A stretch of DNA of 64,000 nt, from contig NC_061510.1 of the NCBI RefSeq assembly GCF_022539505.1, forward strand, positions 267,415,687-267,479,686, in the 5' to 3' direction. Shown here one piece after another: positions 23,161 to 36,082 of this stretch. Under the pieces are notes generated by a model, which had not been told where the DNA came from, made no database searches, and saw nothing but the letters and a program-made list of their open reading frames with translations. Made by a program: the position numbers and the translations under genes. This DNA is from Lolium rigidum. Lineage: Eukaryota > Streptophyta > Magnoliopsida > Poales > Poaceae. Each line of letters starts with the position of its first letter. The first letter of the stretch is position 1.

Positions 23161-23553
23161 GATCGCTGTAGCACTGAGAGTCCAAGAAATGGTGAACGGC
23201 AGCGATAAGAGGCCAAGAGCTCGGCTTGAGACGCAGCCGGAAACAGTTGTTGAAATGCGGCGGAGACGCCTCCCTCGCGCCGAGCTCGGGTCGGACGAGG
23301 AGCGAGAGGAAGATTCGGCTCAGTGCCGTGCGGTGACATGACGGCGGCGGCGGCGGGAGACGCGCAGTAGGGACCGGGCACATGCCGGTGGGGTCGGTCG
23401 AAGAGCGCGCATGGCGTCGCCGGTGGTGGGTTGCGTGGTGCCGGCAGGCGTGGCACGTCAGCGTGAGCGGGCGACGTCGCCATCCCCGGCAGAGCCGTCG
23501 TTGCCGCTTCCGTCCCACATAGTAACTGGGAACGATGGTGCCGTCCCACATCA

Positions 23554-23834
23554 GGCCTTGTTTACTTCTAGGGTATCTATGGGGATGGGAGGGGATTATT
23601 TCGTATCCCGGAAAATCCCCACTAGTCCGTTTACTTCTTCGGTTTTGAACGACATAATCCCGAGATATCCCCTCCCATCCCCTCCCATCCCCACATTTTT
23701 TGCCTAAATCAAAAACTCTCCATCATACTAGTGTATTTTTGGGGAAGGGTATTTCAGGGGATTGGGTGAACACCAAATCCCCTCCCATCCCCATACCCAT
23801 TAGGGAAAAAAATACGAGAGAAGTAAACAAGACC
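23554..23834. mobile_element. MITE with TCA target duplication
   Basis: Ends ggccttgtttacttct and agaagtaaacaagacc are inverted complements with one mismatch, flanked by tca on each side (23551-23553 and 23835-23837). The length is 281 bp, with repeated cccctcccatcccc words inside, and no ORF. The 3-bp duplication suggests a Harbinger-like element, though TCA is not the usual TWA. Confidence 0.75.
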
Positions 23835-23837
23835 TCA

Positions 23838-25370
23838 AGACGCGCCTGAGAAGAAGAACGAGAAAACTGCAGACGAGGCGCATTATGGGAGCACGTCGGG
23901 GAATGGAGATGACGCCGCCTCGGTTCGTTTCAGTGCCCATCCTCCTCGCTGCATGCCATTGATCAAGCTGCCGCTGCACTTCCAGGAGCAGTGAAGAAAC
24001 CATGTGGCTGGACGGACAGAGCATTAATATTTGGAGTCACGGGCTGAATCTTGACGGAACTGCCCAATCTAATAGCAGGTGGGGTGTGTTCTGTTTATCC
24101 TCGGGGCTTGGGACATTAAGTGATTTTTGATGTTTTTTTTCTCGCTGGCCATTGCTAAATCTTGGGGTCATCTCCTCCATTTTTTTATAAATAGGAGTCG
24201 CTCGTAGTATGCTAATTTCAATACGAAATCAAGAAATCACTACTGGCCTGGACAGCGGTGCGTAAATTCCTCTGTAAATCAAGAAATTAAGTGTATTTTC
24301 AAGATTGAAAACCATCTCTTGCTGCTACGAATGAAAATACAGCAAAATTACCTTAACCTGTTTAAAAATAAGGACCATGATATCGGTCGAACGTGCCAAA
24401 TTTAGCCTCGCGGCGTGACCCCCTCTTCGTCGTGCGATCGGGATCCAAAGTTGGCGGCAAACTTCTTAATTTCCTCGCACGAGGAGGCTTATGCGCGAAC
24501 ATGCCGCTTGTATACTTTTTTTTAAAAAAAAATGGCATGAAGATTTGATTTGGCGACCATTTTTTTGGACCCCCCTTTGCTTTTGGTCACGCTCCGCCAC
24601 TGCTCCCCTCGCCGTCCCCCGAGGCTGCTGCCGGCGAAGCCCCGCAGAGCCGGTGAAGGGGGCGGTGGGGATCTGCGCGCAGGCTCCCCTAGCGCGGTGG
24701 CATGGAGGCTGGCTGCCGTGGGTGGGGGGGGGGGGTATGGCCTCCACCGCTGGCTGCTTGGCAGCCCTCCTTCCCTCGTCCTCCTCTCCGGCTCGGCCTC
24801 GCCGGTGCTGGGCGTTGGTGGCCGGCGGCTAGGGTGCTGCCCGACGCGGCTTTGGTTGGGGCCATGGATCTGGGCGGCGGCCCTTCTGGCGTGGCGATGG
24901 TGTGCTCGCGGCAGGTGTCGTCGCGGGTGGCTCTGGCCGTCGGCCTCGTCCTCCCGGGAGGTGCGACCGCGGCGGGCAGCGGCTGCGGCTTGGAGGTCTT
25001 CCTGCCCATCAAATCCGGTGCGTGTCTCCCCGTCCGGATCTCTCTCCTCCACCGGTTTGGTTGAGGGCGGCGGTTGCTCCCTGACCTCGGACATGGTGGG
25101 TGTTGGTGGTTTGCTTGGGATCAGGGGAAACCCTAGGTCGACTGGCTCGGCCCAGCGGTTGCGACGCCTTCGGGCGCTGTTCTTCCTCCTTGGAGGCGTG
25201 GATGAGGTCCCCTGTTTACACCCCGACCTACCTCCCGGGCGAAATCCCAAAATCCTGCGGATTGGGCGACATCTACGTGCTGCACGCCATGTCCTTGTTG
25301 GAGGCGTCGCCTGGGGATTGTGGTGCTCGGTGAGAAGAGTTGAAGGCAGGAGCTTTGACCTGTGCAGTGA
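23838..25370. other. Intergenic with GC-rich block, possibly LINE 5' sequence
   Basis: From 24550 to about 25340 the sequence is strongly GC-rich and open in several frames on both strands. None of the translations resembles a known domain, so they are likely compositional artefacts. Phrases such as atcctgcggattgggcgac are reminiscent of 5' regions of grass LINEs, but this is a weak impression. The region 23838-24540 shows no gene. Confidence 0.35.
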
Positions 25371-27124
25371 TGGGATTCGTAGCATAGAAAACAAAAAATT
25401 TCCTACCACAAGAACGAATAACAAGCCAAGATCTAATCTAGTAGCTGGTAGCAACGAGATGTATGTGAGACTAACCCTCGAAGATTCCAAAGCCTACGAG
25501 ATTAGATCTCGTGGTTGATGTAGTCGATCACTTGCCGCTTTCAAAAGCGCGTAGAAGATCTTGACGGTGCCACAGTCGGGCAGCACCTCCGTACTCGGTC
25601 ACACATACGGTGTTGGTGAAGACGTCCTTCTCCCCGTTCCAGCGGGCAGCGGATGTAGTAGATTCTCCTCGGAATCCCGCCAGCACGACGGCGTGGTGAC
25701 GGTGGTGGTGGAGATCTCCGGCAGGGCTTCGCCGTAAGCGCTGCGGGAGAAGAAGGAGGAGGGAGTAGCTAGGGTTTGGGAGAGGGGGGGGGTGCTTGGG
25801 CGCCGGCTGGGAGCCCTTTGGTGGTGCGGCCAAGGTGTAGCCAGCCCTCTCCCTCTCCCTCTCTTTATATAGGTGGAACCCCCAAGGGTTTACCCAAAAT
25901 CCGAATAAGAGTCCAACTCAAAAACTTCCATATGGGTGAAACCTAGGGGAAGTGGGATTGCTCCCTTTCCTTCCCCTATGGCTGGCCATGGAGGTGGAGT
26001 CCACCATGGACTCCACCTTCCCCTTTGGCTGGCCTGCTAGGGTTGGTGGAGTCCATCCGGGACTCCACCTTCCATGGTGATTTCTTCCGGAAGGTTCTAG
26101 AACATTCTAGCGCCTTCCATAAATGCACTGGATCATTTCCAAACTTGGAAAGTGACTTTCCTATATATGAATCTTATTCTCCAGACCATTCCGGAACTCC
26201 TCGTGATGTCCTGGATCCCATCCGAGACTCCGAACAACATTCGAACTCCATTCCATATTCCATATCTACTTATAACGACATCAAACCTTAAGTGTGTCAC
26301 CCTACGGTTCGAGAACTATGCGGACATGATCGAGACTCCTCTCCGATCAATAACTAATAGCGGACCTGGAGATCCATAATAGCTCCCACATATTCAACGA
26401 TGACTTCGTGATCGAAAGAACCATTCACATACGATACCGATTCCCTTTGTCACACGATACTTTACTTGTCCAAGGTTCGATCATCGGTACCTCCATACCT
26501 AGTTCAACCTTGTTACCGACAAGTACTCTTTACTCGTACCGTGGTATGTCATCTCTTGTGACCAAGTCACATGCTTGAAAGCTAATTAGATGACATTCCA
26601 CCGAGAGGGCCCAGAGTATATCTATCCGTCATCGGGATGGACAAAACCCACTCTTGATCCATATGCCTCAACTCACACTTTCCGAATACTTAATCCCATC
26701 TTTATAACCACCCATTTACGCAATGGCGTTTGATGTAATCAAAGCATCCTTCCGGTGTAAGTGATTTACATGATCTCATGGTCGAAGGACTAGGTAACTA
26801 TATATCGAAAGCTTATAGCAAGTTGAACTTAATGACTTGATCTCATGTTATGCTTACTATGGGTGTGTCCATCACATCATTCACCTAATGATATGATCTT
26901 GTTATTAATAACATCCGATGTTCATGATCAGGAAACCATGATCATCTATTAATCAACAAGCTAGTTAAATGAGAGGCTTACTAGGAACTCTGGTTGTTTA
27001 CACAACACACATTTATTAATGTTTCCGGTTAATGCAATTATAGCATGGAGTGTAAACATTTATCATGAACACTGAGATATAACAATAACTATTTTATTAT
27101 TGCCTCTCGGGCATATCTCCAACA
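25371..27124 (-). mobile_element. 3' LTR of a Copia retrotransposon (Angela/WIS/BARE-like), minus strand
   Basis: On the minus strand it begins TGTTGGAGATATGCCC at 27124 and runs about 1.75 kb to a terminus near 25371 (complement of tgggattcgtagcatag). The length and both terminal words match the Angela/WIS/BARE group of Triticeae Copia elements. Immediately upstream on that strand is a polypurine tract (AAGTGGGAGAC at 27125-27135), which shows that this is the 3' LTR. The exact right-hand terminus may be off by a few bases. Confidence 0.85.
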
Positions 27125-28827
27125 GTCTCCCACTTGCACTAGAGTCTATAATCTAGTTTACATTTGTAAAGATATAACACCTTGGCCTTATGGTGCTTAT
27201 CATGTTTTGCTCACGGGAGAGGTTTCAGTCAAAGGATCTGACACGCTCAGAAATGTATGTATTTTGCAATTCATTTGCGTCTCAACGCATCACTCATTTT
27301 CCAAATGAGTCGACATTAATCATATATGTTCAGTCTTCTGGTGGAACCTTAATTCCTCGGTCTGAAATATGTCACTAATATTGTCACACACAATATAGCT
27401 TCAAAGTTCTGACACTATCGGAATACACCAAGTTCTCAAAGAACTCCTCGACTTAAAACTCCTCAGTCATTGTCAAAATAATGACATACTCTGCCTTTGT
27501 AGAATCCGTCACAATATTTAGAACTCATCTAAATCTAGCATAGACTTCTTCTAGCTCATTGTGCTACCTTTTAAACAACACTTAGCCTAATTGAGATTGA
27601 AATTTTATTTTTTATATGTGACCAAACTAATATCGGTGCAACACCTTACAGCGATTTTTTTGTCATTACCCATACAAAACTATATATATATATACTTGGT
27701 TTTTCTAAAGCACTCAGGATATTCTTACTGTTGTCCAATGATCATTACATGAATCATTCTGGTATATGCTCTTAACACTTTAGAGCACAGGACATCTGAT
27801 TTTGTACATAGTATTCGTGATCTAAAATCACTCATGTGTTTTTACTCATTCAGTGTCAAATACACTCAAGTCTTGTTTAAACCTCCACATGAAAAAAGAA
27901 CAGTTTCTTAACGTTTTCATATTGAACTACTTCAATATTAATTCTATGTACTTTGGCTTAAACTTATTATGCGTTTCAATCTATCTTCATAGATCTTGAC
28001 GCTAAATATGTTTTTAGTCCATATCCTTTCATTGAAGTTGATTTTCAATGAAACCTTCTATTCATATCAAGTATATGATTACATTATTTATAATCAACGA
28101 TATGTCATCTACATAAAGTATTATAAATATGTCTCAGCGCTCTCACTTAATTTCTTGCAAATGCAAGCTTCTTCATCGTTTCTGATGAAATCACAACTCT
28201 TTGATTATTTCATCTGGTGAAGATTCCAACTCCGTGATACTCACTTCATCCAACGAAGTTTGTATACCTTTCTAGTATTCTACGGACTAGAAAAACACTC
28301 AGTTGTATCTTGTATGCACCTTTAATACACACTTCTATCAAGGAATGTATTTTGCCATCCTACTAACATATCTCAAAAAAGAAATATGTAGCGACTACTA
28401 GAACAATTCGTATAGACTATAAGCATCGCTGCTGAAGATCTAATCTTATCGCAGTCAACTCTTTGAACTTTGTCATAAACAATCTTTTGACAAGTTGAGC
28501 TTCTTCAAAGATATTATATCCAAGTCTATAAATTTTATAGATCTATTTACTTTCAAAAAGTATTTATTCCTTCAAAAGGTTTATCAAGCTCCAAGCTTGA
28601 TTTTAGAAACTATCTTGGATTTCATGGCTCTTAGCCATTTTAACGGAGTCATGGCCCATCATAGCTTCTTTGTATGTAGTTGGTTTATCATTGTTCAAAA
28701 TCAATCCTTTGTTCACAAATCATTTATTTGATCACAAAGTAAACCATACCTACAAGGTTCAATAGGTACTTCGATCTCCATGACTATAACACATTGTAGA
28801 AATGGGAGCCATGATCATCGTGGCCGC
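27125..28827 (-). pseudogene. Copia pol remnant (reverse transcriptase/RNase H side), minus strand
   Basis: AT-rich decayed interior next to the 3' LTR. The reverse-transcriptase active-site motif is still visible on the minus strand as LYVDDI (about 28103-28118). Many stops and frameshifts occur throughout. It is cut at 28827 by insertion of the 12.5-kb Gypsy element and resumes at 41336. Confidence 0.75.
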
Positions 28828-30430
28828 TGATACGTCCCAAACGTATCTATAATTTCTTATGTTTCATGCTACTTTTATGATGATACTCACATGTTTTATA
28901 CACATTATATGTCATTATTATGCATTTTCCGGCACTAACCTATTGACGAGATGCCGAAGAGCCAGTTGTTGTTTTCTGATGTTTTTGGTTTCGGAAATCC
29001 TACAAAGGAAATATTCTCGGAATTGGACGAAATCAACGCCCAGGGTCTTATTTTTCCACGAAGCTTCCAGAAGACCGAAAAGGAAACGAAGTGGGGCGAC
29101 GGGGCACCGACACCACAGGGCCGCGCGGCCAAGGGGGGCCCGCGCCGCCCTATGGTGTGGCCCCCCTGTCAGCCCTCCGACTCCGCCCTTCCGCCTACTT
29201 AAAGCCTTCATCGCGAAAACCCCAGTCACGAGAGCCACGATACGAGAAAACCTTCCAGGAGATGCCGCCGCCGCCAATCCCATCTCGGGGGATTCAGGAG
29301 ATCGCCTCCGGCACCCTGCCGGAGAGGGGAATCATCTCCCGGAGGTCTCTTCATCGCCATGATCGCCTCCGGATTGATGTGTGAGTAGTTCACCCCTGGA
29401 CTATGGGTCCATAGCAGTAGCTAGATGGTTGTCTTCTCCTCATTATGCTATCATGTTAGATCTTGTGAGTTGCCTATCATGATCAAGATCATCTATCTGT
29501 AATGCTACATGTTGTGTTTTTTGGGATCCGATGAATATTGAATACTATGTCAAGTTGATTATCAATCTATCATATATGTTGTTTATGTTCTTGCATGCTC
29601 TCCGTTGCTAGTAGAGGCTCTGGCCAAGTTGATACTTGTAACTCCAAGAGGGAGTATTTATGCTCGATAGTGGGTTCATGCCTCCATTGAATGCAGGACG
29701 AGTGACGGAAAGTTCTAAGGTTGTGGATGTCTTGTTGCCACTAGGGATAAAACATCAATGCTTTGTCTAAGGATATTTGTGTTGATTACATTACGCACCA
29801 TACTTAATGCAATTGTCCGTTGTTTGCAACTTAATACTGGAAGGGGTTCGGATGATAACCTGAAGGTGAACTTTTTAGGCATAGATGCATGCTGGATAGC
29901 GGTCTATGTACTTTGTCATAATGCCCTGATTAAATCTCATAGTACTCATCATGATATATGTATGTGCATTGTTATGCCTTCTTTATTTGTCAATTGCCCA
30001 ACTGTAATTTGTTCACCCAACATGCCATTTATCTTATGGGAGAGACACCACTAGTGAAATGTGGACCCCGGTCCATTCTTTACATCTGAAATACAATCTA
30101 CTGCAATACTTGTTCTTTACTGTTCTTTGCAAACAAACATCATCTTCCACACTATACATCTAATCCTTTGTTTTCAGCAAGCCGGTGAGATTGACAACCT
30201 CAGCTGTTACGTTGGGGCAAAGTACTTTGATTGTGTTGTGCGAGGTTCCACGTTGGCGCCGGAATCCCTGGTGTTGCGCCGCACTACACTCCGCCACCAA
30301 CAACCTTCACGTGTTCCTTGACTCCCTACTGGTTCGATAACCTTGGTTTCTTGCGAGGGAAAACTTGTCGCTGTACACATCACACCTTCCTCTTGGGGTT
30401 CCCAACGGACGTGTGTCTTACACGCCATCA
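28828..30430 (+). repeat. 5' LTR of the 12.5-kb Gypsy element
   Basis: TG...CA ends and close similarity to the 3' LTR at 39732-41335. Differences are concentrated at CTG/CAG sites. A CCGCCTACTTAAAGCC stretch (about 29190) could be the TATA region and transcription start zone, by analogy with other LTRs. Confidence 0.93.
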
Positions 30431-30465
30431 AGACGGTTTTACGGCGCCGTTGTCGGGGAGATCAA
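30431..30465 (+). other. Primer-binding region of the Gypsy element
   Basis: Just after the 5' LTR, ggcgccgttgtcggggag (30442-30459) corresponds to the usual GGCGCCGTTGCCGGGGAG of this Gypsy group, with one substitution. A similar site lies after the LTR at 54790. Confidence 0.7.
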
Positions 30466-30688
30466 GACACGCTGCAAGGGGAGTCTCCCACATCCAATCT
30501 CTTTACTTTGTTTTTGTCTTGCTTTACTTTACTTTATTTACTGCTTTGATTGCTCTTATATCAAAAATACAAAAAAATTAGTTGCTAGATTTACTTTATT
30601 TACTGTCTTGTTCTCCATATTAGAAACACACAAAAAAATTAGTTACTTGCATTTACTTTATTTAGTTTGTTTATTTACTACTGCTAAA

Positions 30689-32783
30689 ATGGGTACTGCT
30701 GAGAATACTAAGTTGTGTGACTTCACTAGCACAAATAATAATGATTTCTTATGCACACCTATTGCTCCACCTGCTACTACAACATAATTCTTTGAAATTA
30801 AACCTGCTTTACTAAATCTTGTTATGAGAGAGCAATTTTTCAGGTGTTAGTTCGATGATGCTGCTGCCCATCTTAATAATTTTGTTGAACTATGTGAAAT
30901 GCAAAAGTATAAGGATATAGATGGTGACATTATAAAATTAAAATTGTTTCCTTTCTCCTTAAGAGGAAGAGCTAAAGATTGGTTGCTATCTTTGCCTAAG
31001 AATAGTATTGATTCATGGACTAAATGTAAGGATGCTTTTATTGGTAGATATTATCCTCCCGCTAAAATTATATCTTTGAGAAGTAGCATAATGAAATTTA
31101 AGCAATTAGATAATGAACATGTTGCTCAAGGATGGGAGAGAATGAAATCTTTTGTAAAGAATTGCCCTACCCATGGACTGACTACTTGGATGATCATCTA
31201 AACCTTCTATGCAGGATTGAATTTTTCTTCGCGGAACTTATTGGATTCAGCTGCTGGAGGTACCTTTATGTCCATTACTTTGGGGGCGGCAACAAAGCTT
31301 CTTGATAATATGATGATAAATTACTCTGAATGGCACACGGAAAGAGCTCCGCAAGGTAAGAAGGTAAATTCTGTTGAAGAAACCTCCTCCTTGAATGATA
31401 AGATTGATGCTATTATGTCTATGCTTGTGAATGGTAGATCTAATGTTGATCCTAATAATGTTCCTTTAGCTTCATTGGTTGCACAAGAAGATCATGTTGA
31501 TGTGAACTTCATTAAAAGTAATAATTTTAACAACAATGCTTATAGGAATAATTCTGGTAACAACTATAGGCCATATCCTTCTGCTAATGGTAATGGTTAT
31601 GGTAATTCTTACAACAATAATAGGAGTGTAACCCCTGGTCTTGAAGCCATGCTTAAAGAATTTATTAGTACACAAACTGCTTTTAACAAATCTGTTGAAG
31701 AAAAGCTTGATAAAATTGATATTCTTGCTTCTAAGGTTGATAGTCTTGCCTCTGATGTTGATCTTTTAAAATTGAAAGTTATGCCTAATGATAATAAAAT
31801 TGTTACTACAGCAAACGCCATCCAAGTTCGAACTAATGAGAATATTAGATTGATGGGTGAATTGCATGCTAGGTGGGAAAGAGAAGAAAACGAAAAACTA
31901 GCTAAAGAGAATAATGTAGCTAAAGTTTGGACTATTACCACCACTAGTAATGATAATGCTTCACATGTTGCTACACCTCCTACTATCAATGGTAAAATAA
32001 TTGGTGTTGGCAATGTTTCTACTCCTAGTGCAAAGCGTGCAAAATTGCTCGAAGCTGCTAAAGCTGTTGAAAGCTGTTTGTGATAAAGCTGCTGAAATTT
32101 TTCAAAATATCGGGGACAATGATCCCATTGCTGTAGATCATAATGGTTTAGATTTTGATGATTGTCATATCTCTGAAGTTATAAAGTTCTTACAAAAACT
32201 TGCTAAAAGACCCAATGCTAGCGCTATAAATTTGGCCTTTACAAAACATATTACAAATGCTCTCATAAAAGCTAGAGAGGAGAAACTAAAACTTGAAACT
32301 TCTATTCCTAGGAAGTTAGAAGATGGTTGGGAGCCCATCATTAATATGAGGGTCAATGATTTTGATTGTAATGCTTTATGTGATCTTGGTGCAAGTATTT
32401 CTGTTATGTCTAAGAAAATCTATGATATGCTTGACTTGCCACCATTGAAAAATTGTTATTTGGATGTTAATCTTGCTGATCATTCTATAAAGAAACCTTT
32501 GGGGAGGATTGATAATGTTCGCATTATGGTTAAAAATAACCTTGTCCCCGTTGATTTTGTTGTCTTGGATATTGAATGCAATGCATCTTGTCCCATTATA
32601 TTGGGAAGACCTTTTCTTCGAACTGTTGGTGCTACCATTGATATTAAGGAAGGTAATATTAAATATCAATTTCCTCTCAAGAAAGGTATGGAACACTTCC
32701 CTAGAAAGAGAATGAAGTTAACTTATGATTCTATTATTAGAACAAATTATGATGTTGATGCTTCGTCTCTTGATAATACTTGA
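30689..32783 (+). pseudogene. Gag plus retropepsin-like region of the 12.5-kb Gypsy element, broken
   Basis: Starts ATG at 30689. The gag domain is visible as FPFSLRGRAKDWLLSLPKNS and the following helix (about 30950-31190). A long asparagine-rich and coiled-coil segment runs from 31217 to 32083. A shifted frame carries the protease-like motif LCDLGASISVMSKKIYDMLD and ILGRPFLRT (about 32370-32620), ending in TGA at 32781-32783. In-frame stops near 30787 and 31199, another just before 30860, and a frame change near 32060 prevent a full product. No reverse transcriptase, RNase H or integrase follows. Confidence 0.85.
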
Positions 32784-34062
32784 TTCACACTTTCTGCGCC
32801 TAGGCTGAAAGGCGTTAAAGAAAGCGCTTATGGGAGACAACCCATTATTTTACTTCTGCAATTTTATTTTATATTTGAGTCTTGGAAGTTGTTACTACTG
32901 TAGCAACCTCTCCTTATCTTTATTTTATTGCATTGTTGTGCCAAGTAAAGTCTTTGATAGTAGGGTTGATACTAGATTTGGATTACTGCGCAGAAACAGA
33001 TTTCTTGCTGTCACGAAATTGAGCAGCCCCTTCTGTAGAAAATTTAGAAAAATCTGCCAATTTACGTGCGTGATCCTCATATATGTACGCAACTTTCATT
33101 CAATTTGGGCATTTTCATCTGAGCAAGTTAAGTGCCCCTGAAAATTTTGTCTTTACGGACTGTTCTGTTTTGACAGATTCTGCCTTTTATTTCGCATTGC
33201 CTGTTTTGCTATGTTGGATGGATTTCTTTGTTCCATTAACTTTCAGTAGCTTTGTGAAATTTCCAGAAGTGTTAAGAATGATTATGTCACCTCTGAATAT
33301 ATGAATTTTCAATTATGCACTAACCCTCTAACGAGTTTGTTTTGAGTTTGGTGTGAAGGAAGTTTTCAAGGGTCAAGAGAGGAGGATGATACAATATGAT
33401 CAAGAAGATTGAAAAGTCTAAGCTTGGGGATGCCCCCGTGGTTCATCCCTGCATATTTTAAGAAGACTCAAGCATCTAAGCTTGGGGATGCCCAAGGCAT
33501 CCCTTCTTCATGGACAACTTATCAGGTCACCTCTAGTGAAACTATATTTTTATTCCGTCACATCTTATGTGCTTTACTTGGAGCGTATGTTTATTTTTAT
33601 TTTTTTGTTTTGTTTGAATAAAATCGGATCCTAGCATTCCTTGTGTGGGAGAGAGACACGCTCCGCTGTTTCGTATGAACACATATGTTCTTAGCTTTAT
33701 TCTTAATGTTCATGGCGAAGGTTGAAACTGCTTCGTTCATTGTTATATGGTTGGAAACAGAAAATGCTGCGTGTGGTAAATGGTATAATGTCTTGAATAA
33801 TTTGATACTTGGCAATCGTTGTGCTCATATAGATCATGTTCAAGCTCTTGCATCATGTACTTTGTACCTATTAATGAAGAACTACATAGAGCTTGTTAAA
33901 ATTTGGTTTGCATGATTGATCTCTAGAGTCTAGATATTTTCTGGTTAAGGTGTTTGAACAACAAGGAGACGATGTAAAGTCTTATAATGCTTGCAATATG
34001 TTCATATGTAAGATTTGCTGTACCGTTTTATACTTGAGTTTGCTTCAAACAACCTTGCTAGC
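32784..34062 (+). other. Non-coding 3' interior of the Gypsy element, part 1
   Basis: AT-rich region after the gag-protease stop. It contains two copies of taagcttggggatgcc (about 33419 and 33478), matching the purine tract before the 3' LTR. No credible ORF. Confidence 0.6.
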
Positions 34063-34067
34063 CTAGC

Positions 34068-34452
34068 TGACAAGGGATTAACTTGTCAATGCCTATGGAT
34101 TATAGGCTAGGGTTTAGTTAGAAGTAGAGGGCAAGTAGATCTCGAAGGTTTCAGCCGAAAAGTACTCGACGAATATGAAAACTAGGGTTTGCAGACAATG
34201 ATTCGATGATCTTCTCGTCCCTCGACCCCCCTTTATATAGGTGGAGCCGAGTGATTCGTGCTATACAAGGATTACGGAGTCCGGGACGGTTTCTAACTCA
34301 TCCCGCCGGATTACAAATAACACTTCCTATTACAACTCTATCTTCTCCTTAAATACATCTTGAGCTCTCGAGTCTTCTTATTCTTCGGGTAGTGGGCCTT
34401 CAATAAACCCCGGGTACTATATTAGGCAGGCCCATTTGGGATGCCTATGTCA
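34068..34452 (-). repeat. 3' LTR of the nested Gypsy derivative
   Basis: 385 bp, nearly identical to 38009-38393. Differs at a CAG (34192-34194), which reads CGAG in the other copy, and by one G in a ccgg/ccg stretch. Confidence 0.93.
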
Positions 34453-36082
34453 GTAGCCCCGAGATTTTGCTTGAATCATAGAATCAGGGAAAATCTCCAC
34501 TGTCTATTTTTATTCGAAAGCTTTTAACTTTTATACTTTTTCTCATAAAATTCTATATTGTACAGGGATATTGGTAGTTGGGGCTAGTTCATCTGACGGA
34601 TCAGGTACTAGTTAAGCTGCTCTAGTGGCAATCCGCAAAAACCTACTTCAAAATCACGTCCCTGGACATGATTTCGGGATACCGGTGTAAACTTCGACGG
34701 GCGCCGCTTAAGGTCTTACCATTCGTCGAGTCCCGAGTTTAAATTTATCGAGTACCTAACGCGTCCGTTAGGATTTTTCTTCGTATCTGTTGATACGGAT
34801 AAAAGTAGCAGAGCGCGAGTCTTTGGCGATGCCACGCCCGGCGAGAATAGGTCCGGGGTCTTACCTTCGCAATTTTTGCGGCATTCGAAATTGATCGCAA
34901 CTTCGGCGTTCCGAGAATATATTGTCGAGTGCTTTTCCGGCTGTTGGAATGGCACATTTTATTGAGTCAAATATGACTTATATTGCTTTCCCGATGGGAG
35001 TATATGGAGAGTTAATGATAACTCGAAATATACTATCTTGCTTGTTCTATTTTTCCTTTGTTAATTTCATCGGGCACGCGAACAGCGTTCCCGATGGGAG
35101 TAGCCCCCGAGGCTACAGCCAAGAACTTGTGCTTGGTTGTAGGCTCAACATTTTCTATATTTGCCATTGTCGAAATTTTTCTTTATTCGAAGTAGCCCCC
35201 GAGCATTTGGGCAAAAACTTGTTTCTGACCAAAGGCTCCCGATGCATTCAAATAACTTATCCTGTCGCCATTCTCCTTTCTCTTGTCGACATATTTTCCC
35301 TTGTCAAATTTTCTTCAACTCTATCACTCGGTCGATATTTTTCTCGCTTTGTGGGTCCATCGCTCCCACCACATTGACACGTCGTGGAAGTGGGGGACAC
35401 ACGTCCTCCGCTTTTTCTGGTGCACGTACGGTAACGCCTATCCCGGTAAAAATACTTTTTTGCCCTTGTAACTAGAAGATCAATTCTCGCCACACGATTT
35501 CCTCATCCAACGGTGCACTTGCTTCACCCAATTCTTATATAAACCTGTCTTCAACCTCCGTTCATCCCCTCACTTGCGCCGCTCACCTGCTCCTCTTCGC
35601 AAATCTTCCTCTGCGCCCAATCTTCGCCGATTTCCCTCTCTCGCATACATTGCTCAACCCTCCGTTCATCAATTCTCGCCACACGATTTCCTCATCCAAC
35701 GGTGACTTTTTCTATATTTGTATATTTGCGAGGTTGTGGACCAAGGCATTTATATTTTGAAGGCAGATATGAGCCCCCGAGCTTTTACTGAGTACTATTT
35801 TGTATTTTTATTGACTCACGAGGTATTTGAATACCAAGGCAAGATTTTTTTCTTCTTTTATCGATGAACTATATTGAAATTCGTCGGGGCGATGACTTTG
35901 GTCGCGTTGACAAAGAAAAAGGTGATATAGCCACTATCTTTATTGTATTGCAGCACCGCGAGCCCGCCTCATTAAAAACCTTCTCCGGCCCCACTCGGTG
36001 CCCCGAAAAAGGAAAAGAGTGCGTCTGAAAACTCGCGGGCGTTTCAAGTACATTGAAGTTTTACAAGGACTATATTTCGACT

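Noticed and set aside
22576..23549. Minus-strand open frames over the ornithine decarboxylase fragment
   Set aside because: Shadows of the GC-rich sense sequence; only the plus strand shows family motifs.
24522..25518. Long overlapping open frames on both strands (up to 322 codons)
   Set aside because: High GC leaves many frames open; the translations are low-complexity, lack known domains, and occur in several phases at once.
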